From the NCBI GenBank assembly GCA_021828245.1, contig JAKASC010000080.1:1-9467 (forward strand): a stretch of DNA of 9,467 nucleotides, written 5' to 3'. Each line of letters starts with the position of its first letter. The first letter of the stretch is position 1. The translations under genes were made by a program, and so were the position numbers. The notes beneath the pieces were generated by a model, which was not told where the DNA came from, made no database searches, and saw only the letters and a program-made list of their open reading frames with translations. Positions 1 to 6,539 of this stretch are shown here, one piece after another. This DNA comes from Acidobacteriota bacterium (lineage in GTDB: Bacteria; Acidobacteriota; Terriglobia; UBA7540).

Positions 1-786
1 GTGACGGTTTATCACGGCGACACAAACCAAGTCCCGATGGGCATTGGCACCTTTGGCAGCCGCACCACGGCCGTCGGCGGCACGGCGATCTATCACGCCA
101 CGCAGCGCATTAAGAAAAAAATGGCTCGCCTCGCCGCTGTCAAGCTGGGAGTGAAGCCGAGCGAACTGGTCTTCCGCGATGGCAAAATCGAAACGGAAGA
201 CGCTTCCAAGTTCGTCAAGTTTGGCGAGGTGGTGGGAGAAGCCTATTTCGCCAAGCAACTTCCGCCTGGGCTTGAACCGGGGTTGGTTGAAAACTATGTC
301 TTTGAGCCGCCAAATTACACCTATCCTTTCGGCGCCCACGTGGCGGTCGTCGAGATTGACAACGAAACCGGCGAGGTAAAGCTGCGAAACTACTTTGCGG
401 TGGACGATTGCGGTCGCATCCTAAACCCCATGCTGGTGGACGGGCAAATCCACGGCGGGCTGGCTCAGGGCATCGGCCAAGCACTCTGGGAAGAGCACGT
501 CTATGACGAAAACGGCCAGCTTCTGACGGGAACCCTAATGGATTGCGCGGCGCCGAGGGCGCATCAGTTCTGCTGGTTTGAAACCGCGAACACCGAGACC
601 CGAACTCCGGTCAATCCGCTGGGCGTGAAGGGAGTGGGCGAGGCGGGAACAATCGGCTCCACGCCCGCCATGGTCAATGCCGTGATGGATGCGCTCCGGC
701 CGTTCGGCGTTCGGCATATAGATATGCCGCTCAAACCGGAAACAATTTGGCAAGTCTTGAGGGGCGGCTCGCCCCAGGCCGTATGA
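1..786 (+). CDS. Molybdenum hydroxylase large (catalytic) subunit, CoxL/xanthine dehydrogenase type; 5'-truncated by window edge
   Basis: This is the C-terminal 261 residues of a molybdopterin-cytosine-dinucleotide binding subunit of the xanthine dehydrogenase/aerobic CO dehydrogenase family; full members have about 780 residues. The window opens inside the gene, so the GTG at base 1 need not be the start. Visible signatures are DDCGRILNPMLVDGQIHGG (about residues 135-153), the GIGQALWEE stretch, and GVKGVGEAGTIGS (about 208-220), whose Glu is the family's catalytic base at the Mo centre. The fragment reads cleanly to its stop. The loop that separates form I CoxL (AYxCSFR) from form II lies upstream of the window, so the substrate (CO, an aldehyde, a purine or another heterocycle) cannot be decided here. 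Genes for an FAD subunit and a CoxG-type protein follow in the same direction, consistent with an operon. The family call is secure; the substrate is not. Confidence 0.93.
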   Translation: MTVYHGDTNQVPMGIGTFGSRTTAVGGTAIYHATQRIKKKMARLAAVKLGVKPSELVFRDGKIETEDASKFVKFGEVVGEAYFAKQLPPGLEPGLVENYVFEPPNYTYPFGAHVAVVEIDNETGEVKLRNYFAVDDCGRILNPMLVDGQIHGGLAQGIGQALWEEHVYDENGQLLTGTLMDCAAPRAHQFCWFETANTETRTPVNPLGVKGVGEAGTIGSTPAMVNAVMDALRPFGVRHIDMPLKPETIWQVLRGGSPQAV

Positions 787-835
787 GGTGAACCGAGTTT
801 GACACACCGGAAACAACCTACGCCAGGAGTTCACC

Positions 836-1705
836 ATGATTCCCGAGTCGTTTGAATATCACTCGCCGCAGTCGCTGGAAGAGGCCCTGCGGCTGGTCAC
901 CGAATTCGGCGAGGAGGGGAAAATGATGGCCGGCGGCCACAGCCTGCTTCCCATGATGAAACTACGGCTGGCTTCGCCTCGCCATGTGATTGACCTCGGG
1001 CGGCTCAACGAACTGCGGTACATTCGCGAATCGGACGGCTGGATTGAAATTGGCGCGCTGACCACCCACTTTCAAATCGAATCCTCCTCTTTGCTCCGGG
1101 AAAAATGTCCGTTGCTGCCCGAAACAGCGCGCGAAATCGGCGACGCGCAAGTTCGCAATCTTGGCACGCTGGGAGGGAGTCTGGCTCACGCCGACCCAGC
1201 TGCGGACTGGCCGGCGGCCATTCTGGCTCTCGATGCGGAGATAAAGGCGAACAGCGCGGGCGGCGAACGCTGGATCGTCGCGCAAGATTTCTTTGTGGGC
1301 CTGATGACCACGGCGCTCGCGCCGGGAGAGATTTTGACGGCGGTCCGGTTGCCCCCGCTCCCTCGGCGGGCCGGAGACGCCTACCTTAAGCTTCGCCAAC
1401 CGGCCTCCGGCTTTGCCGTGGTGGGAGTCGGCGTGCGCCTGGGGTTAAATGAGGCCGGGCACATGGAGCGCGTGGCCATTGGAGTGACCGGGGTTGGACT
1501 GAAGGCTTATCGGGGCGCCGCGGTCGAACGCGAACTCCTGGGAAAGCCGCCCACGGCGCGACGCCTAGCCGAAGCCACAGCTCGAGCCGCCGACGGAGTG
1601 CAAACGAATTCGGATTTGTTTGCCTCCGCCGAATACCGGAAGCATCTGGCCTCGGTCTATGTGCGGCGGGCTTTGGAACTGGCCCTTGAAAGAGCCAACG
1701 CCTGA
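836..1705 (+). CDS. Molybdenum hydroxylase FAD-binding (medium) subunit, CoxM type
   Basis: A 289-residue flavoprotein subunit that passes electrons from the [2Fe-2S] clusters to the respiratory chain or another acceptor through FAD. The length is normal for CoxM-type subunits. Both FAD-binding signatures are intact: AGGHSLLPMMK (residues 32-42) and IGDAQVRNLGTLGGSLAHAD (101-120), followed by PAAD. A typical CO-dehydrogenase flavoprotein C-terminal domain follows (about 175-285). The ATG is supported by AGGAG at 825-829, six bases upstream. It lies 49 bases after the large-subunit stop and 24 bases before the CoxG-type gene, all in the same direction, so co-transcription is likely. The gene order large-medium-G, with no small iron-sulfur subunit in view, means that subunit must be upstream or elsewhere. 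The family is clear; the physiological substrate is unknown. Confidence 0.95.
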   Translation: MIPESFEYHSPQSLEEALRLVTEFGEEGKMMAGGHSLLPMMKLRLASPRHVIDLGRLNELRYIRESDGWIEIGALTTHFQIESSSLLREKCPLLPETAREIGDAQVRNLGTLGGSLAHADPAADWPAAILALDAEIKANSAGGERWIVAQDFFVGLMTTALAPGEILTAVRLPPLPRRAGDAYLKLRQPASGFAVVGVGVRLGLNEAGHMERVAIGVTGVGLKAYRGAAVERELLGKPPTARRLAEATARAADGVQTNSDLFASAEYRKHLASVYVRRALELALERANA

Positions 1706-1729
1706 GCGCGCCGACCGCGATTTCTCGCC

Positions 1730-2212
1730 ATGAAAGTCGAAGGGTCTCGTCAACTCGCTGCGCCGCGCGAGGTGGTTTACCGCTGCCTCATGGATCCGCT
1801 GTCCCTTGCTCAGGCGCTTCCCGGCTGTGAAAAGCTCGACCCACAACCCGACGGGAGCTACCAGGCGACGCTCAAAATTGGCATTGCTTCCGTTAAAGGA
1901 ACTTATCAGGGTCGCGTGCAAATTCTGGATGCGTTGCCGCCGGAGAGTTTCCGGATGAAGATTGAGGGGAAGGGCGCGGGCGGTTTTTTGAAGGGCGAGG
2001 GAACCATTTCCTTGACCGCGCAAAACGGCGGAACCCTCATAAGCTATTCGGGCGAGGTCCAAATCGGCGGCATGATTGCCTCTGTGGGTCAGCGCATGAT
2101 GCAAGCAGCCGCGCAGCAAATGGTCCAACAGTTTTTTGACGCTTTTTCCCGCCAACTACCCGCCGTGCAACCCGATGCTGTGAAGAGCGGCGGACTTCCA
2201 CCTTCGACCTAA
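1730..2212 (+). CDS. coxG: CoxG-type SRPBCC protein (CO dehydrogenase subunit G family)
   Basis: A 160-residue START/SRPBCC-fold protein of the CoxG family. Family features are the N-terminal strand followed by 'LAAPREVVYRCLMDP', the LPGCEKL turn (residues 30-36), the 'IASVKGTYQGRVQ' strand pair (52-64), the 'GEGTISLT' strand, and the long C-terminal helix beginning near IGGMIASVGQRMM (112-124). CoxG proteins accompany aerobic CO dehydrogenase and related molybdenum hydroxylases. Published work on mycobacterial CoxG describes a role in membrane association and quinone delivery to the enzyme; whether this copy does the same is inference. The last 17 residues are polar and no hydrophobic anchor is seen. 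No clear Shine-Dalgarno precedes the ATG, which sits 24 bases after the FAD-subunit stop, so it may depend on translation of the gene before it. Confidence 0.9.
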   Translation: MKVEGSRQLAAPREVVYRCLMDPLSLAQALPGCEKLDPQPDGSYQATLKIGIASVKGTYQGRVQILDALPPESFRMKIEGKGAGGFLKGEGTISLTAQNGGTLISYSGEVQIGGMIASVGQRMMQAAAQQMVQQFFDAFSRQLPAVQPDAVKSGGLPPST

Positions 2213-2394
2213 CCAAAACGGCAATCCGTTGTCGGGACGCTATCGCGGAAGGCGCCGGTGGCCTAAGCCGCAGGGCTTGCGCGACGGTCATCTTCAATGT
2301 AGCATTGTCCCGATGAACGGAAGCGGGAGGGGATACGCGGCAGGGTGAGCGCTGGCGGGCGATGCTTTTCCCGGCAACGAGGTAGGCGCTGAGC
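2213..2394. other. Intergenic region between the molybdenum hydroxylase operon and the exported-protein operon
   Basis: I see no gene in these 182 bases. A short hairpin (AAGCC, loop GCAG, GGCTT) at 2265-2278 lies about 50 bases after the coxG stop but has no T-run, so it is at best a weak terminator. A second small palindrome, CAATG-TAG-CATTG, is at 2295-2307. No convincing -35/-10 pair was found, although the next operon presumably starts here. Confidence 0.4.
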
Positions 2395-3324
2395 GTGAAT
2401 CGAGAGACAAAAAAATGGCGGCGACCGACGGTCCCGTTGGCATCCCTCACGCTGGTGTTGACAACGCTCGCAGTCGGCTGCGGTGGGGGCGGCGGCAGTA
2501 GCAGCAGTAGTGGGGGCGGCAGCAGTCCGCCTCCGCCCATTATCGTCAGTGTCTCTCCGTCCTCGGCAAATGTGCCATTTCAGGGAGTCGCGCAATTCAC
2601 TGCCACGGTGACGGGAACCAGCAACACCGCCGTCACCTGGAGCGTCAGTGCTCCGGGAATCAGCCCCGTGGTAGGCGGCAACGCACAACTGGGCACCATC
2701 ACCTCCAGCGGTGTTTACACGGCGCCAAGCCCCACCCCTCTTCCCAACCCGCTCGCAACCGCGCCAACTTCCTTCTCCGTGGCTGCGGGAGGAACCAACT
2801 GCAATTTTTCACAACCAAGCTCCTGCGCCGGGGGTTCGATCGTTTCTGTGGGCACGCTCAACCTCACCCCGCAGATTTCCAGTACCACGGTTACCGTAAC
2901 GGCGACGAGCCAAGCGGACTCCACCAAATCCGCCTCGGCCACGCTGACCATCGCGTCCTTGTCCCTTTTTGCGGTCGGCATCTGCCCTTGCCTGGGCTGC
3001 ACGTGCACGGCAGGAAGCACGGGTGTGGAAGTGACCGCCGGCTCATCGCCCACACTCTTTGTCGTGGGCGAGGGAATCGTCTCCGGCACAACGTTTACCG
3101 TCAGCCATCCCTCGAATGTTACGGATGTGAACGTTATTCCAACCACTGTTCAGTACTGCGCAACCAAAGGAACGCCAGCCTACCCTTGCGCCACATTCCA
3201 GATTTCTGTCCTGCCGGACGCGGCGGTAGGTCCGCGTAACCTCATGGTGACGGATTCTGCGGGCGAGTTGGCGGCTTTCCCTGGAGGGATCCGGATCTGT
3301 CCGGCGACAGGGTGTACTCAGTGA
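2395..3324 (+). CDS. Exported Ig-like lipoprotein, cysteine-rich, function unknown
   Basis: A 309-residue predicted lipoprotein. A basic N-terminus (KKWRR) and hydrophobic core lead to a lipobox-like AVGC with the lipidated Cys at residue 29, followed by a Gly/Ser linker and a PPPP turn (30-48). Residues about 49-110 form a bacterial Ig-like domain of a type common in Acidobacteriota ('VSVSPSSANV', 'AVTWSV', 'GTITSSGVYTAP'). A second Ser/Thr-rich beta region follows (about 125-190). The C-terminal third is unusual: CPCLGCTC at 197-204 plus Cys at 255, 265, 302 and 307, and with Cys 136 and 144 this gives ten Cys in the mature chain, probably disulfides. The start is GTG: a stop codon lies in frame only 12 bases upstream, and GAGGT at 2379-2383 is the best ribosome site. 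It overlaps or abuts the next gene, suggesting one operon with the matrixin protease. A surface or adhesin-like role is inference. Confidence 0.82.
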   Translation: MNRETKKWRRPTVPLASLTLVLTTLAVGCGGGGGSSSSSGGGSSPPPPIIVSVSPSSANVPFQGVAQFTATVTGTSNTAVTWSVSAPGISPVVGGNAQLGTITSSGVYTAPSPTPLPNPLATAPTSFSVAAGGTNCNFSQPSSCAGGSIVSVGTLNLTPQISSTTVTVTATSQADSTKSASATLTIASLSLFAVGICPCLGCTCTAGSTGVEVTAGSSPTLFVVGEGIVSGTTFTVSHPSNVTDVNVIPTTVQYCATKGTPAYPCATFQISVLPDAAVGPRNLMVTDSAGELAAFPGGIRICPATGCTQ

Positions 3325-3326
3325 GG

Positions 3327-4223
3327 ATGAAATTGCGCAAACTCGTCCTGCGGGAAGCTCGGCTGCTTCGACATTCTTTCCCGATGTGGTTCACCTCGCG
3401 GCGCCCCCGCGTAGCGACGCTGACGTTGTGCGCGGCTTTTCTTCTCAGTTCGGCGGGCGATGCCACAACCTTGGTCCACATGAGCTTAGCCCAGCTTGCG
3501 CAGGCGGCCACGGTGATCGTTCGGGGCAAGGTCACTTCGCAGGTGACCCGTTGGAATGCCCAACACACACGAATTTTCACTTTCACGACGGTCTCGGTCG
3601 AGGAAACGCTGAAGGGCCATCCCTCTTCAACGGTGGTGATTCAGCAACCCGGTGGCACGATCGGTCATTTCCACGTTCTGGTTCCGGGCACCGTCCACTT
3701 TCGTCCTACCGGCCAGTATGTCCTGTTTTTGGAGCCGGGTCCCAAGGGACGCTATCTTCCTGTCGGCATGGCGCAAGGGGCCTACCGCGTCTTTAGCGGG
3801 AAAACAGGAGTGGCGCGCCTCGGCCTGCCCTTTGGGACACTGCCGCTCGGAGAAAAAAGCCAACAGATTGGCCCGACGCCCACCTTGGGCGAATTCGACG
3901 CCGCCATTACCCGCGTGCTCTCCCAGCCGATTTCGATTCCTCCCGGCACGATGATTCCCGTGGTCATTGACCGGACATCATTTCGTGGCGTGGGACGCTT
4001 TGGGATCGAAGGACATACGCTATTGGATTTATTCCCGAGCCATGGCGTCGTGATTCCTGCCGGCAGCCGCATCGAGGGATTGGCGCAACGGGTCGGCCAA
4101 CAGTGGCAGATTTTCTGGAATGAAGTCACGATCCGCGGCGAGAGCGTCAGGATCCAGGCCACGAGCGAGCAGCCGGCCAACACCCAGCTTCTCGGCCGCT
4201 CCATGATTGCTCAGGTGAGGTGA
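3327..4223 (+). CDS. Exported protein of unknown function, gene neighbour of matrixin protease
   Basis: About 298 residues from this ATG. GTG at 3312 or 3321 and ATG at 3384 are in-frame alternatives. None has a well-spaced ribosome site. The ATG at 3384 would give the most classical signal peptide (MWFTSRRPRVATLTLCAAF, then LLSSAGDA with likely cleavage near there), so the true start may be 3384. The mature N-terminal part (TTLVHMSLAQLAQAATVIVRG, through VEETLKG) resembles a family of uncharacterised secreted proteins that I recall beside matrixin-type proteases. A central part has 'GTIGHFHVLVPG' and 'YVLFLEPG'. The last about 95 residues (IPPGTMIPVVIDRT, then GVVIPAGSRIEGLAQRVG) resemble the beta-barrel motif of TrbI/VirB10-like domains, but no conjugation gene is nearby. 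The gene starts within a few bases of the lipoprotein stop and ends 6 bases before the protease ATG, so translational coupling is likely. Confidence 0.8.
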   Translation: MKLRKLVLREARLLRHSFPMWFTSRRPRVATLTLCAAFLLSSAGDATTLVHMSLAQLAQAATVIVRGKVTSQVTRWNAQHTRIFTFTTVSVEETLKGHPSSTVVIQQPGGTIGHFHVLVPGTVHFRPTGQYVLFLEPGPKGRYLPVGMAQGAYRVFSGKTGVARLGLPFGTLPLGEKSQQIGPTPTLGEFDAAITRVLSQPISIPPGTMIPVVIDRTSFRGVGRFGIEGHTLLDLFPSHGVVIPAGSRIEGLAQRVGQQWQIFWNEVTIRGESVRIQATSEQPANTQLLGRSMIAQVR

Positions 4224-4229
4224 GGAACG

Positions 4230-5300
4230 ATGAATTGCCCATCGGTAGCCAGGCGATGGTTGTTGGCGGTTGCCCTGTTCTCCGTCTCCTGCATGGCCCT
4301 GGCTTATAATCCGTTTCAGGATGACGTGAGTGGAACGCCTCAGCCGAGCCGATGGCCCAATGACAGCGTCACCTACTACGTCAACCCCACGACCGGCTCC
4401 AACATCTCAACCACGGGCGGTGGTTCGGTCCAACAGGTCATTGACAATGCGTTCTCCATGTGGGAAAGCACGCCGGCACCTTTCAACAACCTCGTATTGA
4501 CGGATTTGAAGGCCACCGATGCCGGAACAAGCAGCCTCACCGCTCCCAACGCCAACGATTGCCAAAACGTCATCGGCTTCGATGATACGAACACGGCGGA
4601 CTTTCCTACGGGCACGATAGCCTTTACCGAAGTCTCGACGGTTTCACCGGCTGGAACCACCTATTCGTGCAGTGGCCAGCAAGAAACCAGCGTGCTTCCA
4701 TCGCAGTTGGTTGACGCCGACATCGAGTTTAATCCTCAAATCCAGTTCACAACCTCACTCTCCCCAGGCTCCAATCAGTTTGTCTTGGAGTCTGTTGCCT
4801 TGCACGAAATTGGTCATTTGCTGGGCTTGGATCATAGTGGCTTGGCGGACGCCGTGATGTTCCCTTTCGGCGACACGACGGCTGCCGGCAATCGCACCTC
4901 CTTATCCTTGGACGATCTTTTGGGCATTGCCTTTCTTTATCCTTCGCCAAACTTTGCGGCTTCGACCGGCGAACTCTCGGGAACGGTAGAGTTGGCTGGC
5001 ACGGGAGCCTTTGCCGCCCAAGTGCTCGTTGTGGATGTATCCACGGGCAACGTCATCATGGATCGCCTGACGAATGCGGATGGAACGTTTAACATATTGG
5101 GTGTTCCCCCCGGCAATTACAATCTGTTGGTTCTACCGCTGGCGCCGAACGAAAGCGTCGGCCTTTATACGCTCGGCGATTTTTCCGGCTGGTCGTGCGG
5201 CTACGGAGAAAACTCGGAGCCCTGTTGCGACCCTACTATAGATCGGCTCTGCTCCGGTAAACTTGCGAATCCCACCAACTACACGGGCAAATTCTACTAA
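4230..5300 (+). CDS. Secreted matrixin-family zinc metalloprotease with C-terminal carboxypeptidase-regulatory-like domain
   Basis: A 356-residue exported protease. A Sec-type signal peptide (RRWLLAVALFSVSCMALA, cleavage likely after Ala25) is followed by a matrixin catalytic domain: the N-terminal strand 'RWPNDSVTYYVNP' (41-53), the helix 'IDNAFSMWES' (71-80), and the zinc-binding site HEIGHLLGLDH (192-202) with His192, Glu193, His196 and His202, then the Met-turn 'AVMFP' with Met210. 'SLDDLLGIAFLYP' (226-238) closes the fold in the usual way. Residues about 247-304 form a carboxypeptidase-regulatory-like beta sandwich (GTVELAG, TNADGTFNILGVPPGNYNLLV). The tail has a cluster of four Cys (323-341). 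No prodomain with a cysteine switch is visible. The ATG follows AGGTGAGG at 4218-4225. As the last gene of the three-gene exported set, it may process or depend on the two upstream proteins; that is inference. Confidence 0.92.
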   Translation: MNCPSVARRWLLAVALFSVSCMALAYNPFQDDVSGTPQPSRWPNDSVTYYVNPTTGSNISTTGGGSVQQVIDNAFSMWESTPAPFNNLVLTDLKATDAGTSSLTAPNANDCQNVIGFDDTNTADFPTGTIAFTEVSTVSPAGTTYSCSGQQETSVLPSQLVDADIEFNPQIQFTTSLSPGSNQFVLESVALHEIGHLLGLDHSGLADAVMFPFGDTTAAGNRTSLSLDDLLGIAFLYPSPNFAASTGELSGTVELAGTGAFAAQVLVVDVSTGNVIMDRLTNADGTFNILGVPPGNYNLLVLPLAPNESVGLYTLGDFSGWSCGYGENSEPCCDPTIDRLCSGKLANPTNYTGKFY

Positions 5301-5317
5301 GCGGTCAACCGCTGACC
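5300..5317. repeat. Short nested inverted repeat between convergent genes
   Basis: Directly after the protease stop, AGCGG-TCAA-CCGCT can fold, and so can the overlapping GGTCA-ACCGC-TGACC. The two are mutually exclusive stems. No T-run follows on either strand, so terminator function for the convergent protease and truA genes is only a possibility. Confidence 0.3.
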
Positions 5318-5381
5318 AAGGCTCCCCGCCGGTTTCGGACGAAAGGTGACGTGTTCTCAACAAGCCCTGCGTCCCGCGACC

Positions 5382-6158
5382 TCAGTCATATTCGACCTTC
5401 ATGAGGCAGAGTCCGCGAGCCGGTGCGGTAGGGCCGGCGAGAGAGCGCTCGCGCGCCGAAAGGATTCGAGCCATCTCCTCTGGAGCGAGATTCCCGCGGC
5501 CGACTTCAATCAGCGTGCCAACGATGTTCCGCACCATGTGGCGGAGGAAGCCGCTCCCTTGGACGCTATAAACAACCAGTTGAAGCCTCTCCTTCACCGT
5601 CACTCGCGATTGGAAGATCTGCCGAATGGCGCTGCCCCTTTTTGCCGGCTCATCTTCATCCATATCGCCAGCAGCCGCAAACGAGGTAAAATCATGCGTG
5701 CCTTCGAGGAGCCGTGCCGCCCGATCCATCCTCCCAACGTCGAGCGGGTACGGATAATGATGAGCATATCGCGCAACGAACGGCGAGCACACCGCTTGCT
5801 GGCTGATGCGATAGCGATAGGTTTTGCAGCGAGCGGAATAGCGGGCATGAAAGTCCGCCGCCACTTCGTCCACTCGGCGAATGCGCACCGAAAAGGGCAA
5901 CGCGTCGTTCAGGGCCTTTTGCAGGTTGCTGCAAGGAATACGGCAGGATGTCAGAAAATTGGCCACTTGTCCGGCGGCATGCGCGCCGGCGTCGGTGCGA
6001 CCCGAACCGTGAAGAACAACCTCTTCATCCAAGATCACTTTCAGGCTCTGCTCGAGCAGCCCTTGAATGGTGGGCCGATTGGGCTGCCGTTGCCAGCCAA
6101 AGAAGTCGGTGCCGTCATAGGCTATCAGCAGTCGAAGGTTGCGTTGAGCTTGCCCCAT
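5382..6158 (-). CDS. truA: tRNA pseudouridine(38-40) synthase TruA
   Basis: A 258-residue enzyme that isomerises uridine to pseudouridine at positions 38-40 in the anticodon arm of many tRNAs; it is cytoplasmic and acts as a dimer in known members. Recognition is strong throughout: 'AYDGTDFFGWQRQP' (13-26), TIQGLLEQSL (30-39), the catalytic loop SGRTDAGAHA (52-61) with nucleophile Asp56, 'DFHARYSARCKTYRYRI' (102-118), 'GSGFLRHMVRNIVGTL' (201-216) and the C-terminal AGPTAPARGLCL (241-252). The length fits the family. The ATG is the natural start by homology, although no good ribosome site precedes it; a promoter-like pair about 10-38 bases upstream suggests a very short leader. It stands alone between the protease (convergent) and the zinc-ribbon gene (divergent). 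Confidence 0.98.
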   Translation of the reverse strand: MGQAQRNLRLLIAYDGTDFFGWQRQPNRPTIQGLLEQSLKVILDEEVVLHGSGRTDAGAHAAGQVANFLTSCRIPCSNLQKALNDALPFSVRIRRVDEVAADFHARYSARCKTYRYRISQQAVCSPFVARYAHHYPYPLDVGRMDRAARLLEGTHDFTSFAAAGDMDEDEPAKRGSAIRQIFQSRVTVKERLQLVVYSVQGSGFLRHMVRNIVGTLIEVGRGNLAPEEMARILSARERSLAGPTAPARGLCLMKVEYD

Positions 6159-6168
6159 GCTTTGAGAA

Positions 6169-6196
6169 CTTACACTGAGCCGAAGAACCTTGACAA
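6169..6196 (-). promoter_or_regulatory. Possible sigma-70-type promoter for truA
   Basis: On the minus strand TTGTCA (6196-6191) and TGTAAG (6174-6169) are separated by 16 bases and end 10 bases before the truA ATG. Five of six and four of six positions match the consensus. This is a pattern match by eye only. Confidence 0.3.
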
Positions 6197-6228
6197 CCCG
6201 AAGTCAACTCTGGGGTTGAGAGCTCTTT

Positions 6229-6246
6229 AGAAGCTGCTGGGCTTCT
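6229..6246. repeat. Hairpin in the truA / zinc-ribbon divergent region
   Basis: AGAAGC, a six-base loop, then GCTTCT make a perfect six-pair stem. It touches the start of the putative TTGACA box of the rightward promoter, so it could be an operator-like site or chance. A second inverted pair, CAACCC (6194-6199) and GGGTTG further right, lies in the same region. Confidence 0.3.
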
Positions 6247-6275
6247 TGACAGCCGGAGGTTCCTCTCCATGTAAC
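6246..6275 (+). promoter_or_regulatory. Possible sigma-70-type promoter for the zinc-ribbon / dehydrogenase pair
   Basis: A consensus TTGACA at 6246-6251 is followed, 18 bases later, by TGTAAC at 6270-6275 (four of six to TATAAT). It lies about 58 bases upstream of the ribosome binding site of the zinc-ribbon gene. The -35 box is perfect, the -10 box weak. Confidence 0.35.
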
Positions 6276-6332
6276 CCCGATTCTCGGCACTCGATGAAGA
6301 CATTGAGGATACAATGAGGCAAAACGGAAGAA

Positions 6333-6339
6333 GGGGAGG
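6333..6339 (+). promoter_or_regulatory. Ribosome binding site that fixes the zinc-ribbon start at 6347
   Basis: GGGGAGG lies seven bases before the ATG at 6347. The in-frame ATG at 6314 has no such site and would put this Shine-Dalgarno inside the coding region, so the shorter protein is preferred. Confidence 0.7.
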
Positions 6340-6346
6340 TTCAGCC

Positions 6347-6517
6347 ATGGCGCTCTGCCTGGTGACGGAAGACGGGCTTTATCGTTGCTCCCAATGCGGT
6401 CACACGCTCGCCGCGAAAAAAGGGCAATTATTGCCGCCCTGCCCGCGATGCGGCGCGGCGCTGAGCAAAACGGCGGACGCTGCATCACCCGGTGAGGATG
6501 CCTGCTGCGGCTCGTAA
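6347..6517 (+). CDS. Small zinc-ribbon protein (56 aa)
   Basis: A 56-residue protein with two CxxC knuckles, YRCSQCGH (Cys14, Cys17) and LPPCPRCGA (Cys32, Cys35), spaced as in a rubredoxin-like or zinc-ribbon fold that binds one metal ion. The 'LPPCPRCG' turn resembles the zinc-ribbon module of DUF1451-type proteins, but the match is to the motif only. The C-terminal tail is acidic and small, ending in DACCGS, with an extra Cys pair of unknown use. A longer form from ATG 6314 would add 11 residues. The dehydrogenase gene begins 22 bases after the stop in the same direction, so the two are probably co-transcribed. The function is not known; a rubredoxin-like electron carrier or an RNA/protein-binding module are both possible. 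Confidence 0.8.
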   Translation: MALCLVTEDGLYRCSQCGHTLAAKKGQLLPPCPRCGAALSKTADAASPGEDACCGS

Positions 6518-6539
6518 ATGAGGGAAAGGATTCGACACC

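Noticed and set aside
2480..2540. G/C-rich tandem-like run
   Set aside because: It encodes the Gly/Ser/Pro linker after the lipobox of the lipoprotein; low-complexity linkers of this type are normal there.
4290..4293. Cys21 of the protease as a lipobox cysteine (SVSC)
   Set aside because: The residue at -3 is Ser rather than Leu/Val/Ile and a good signal peptidase I site (ALA-YN) follows, so a soluble secreted enzyme is more likely.
5346..6230. A 294-codon open frame on the plus strand, longer than the gene opposite it
   Set aside because: It lies antisense to truA, whose motifs are conserved along its whole length. The plus-strand translation has no recognisable domain, no ribosome site and a composition expected of a shadow frame in GC-rich DNA.
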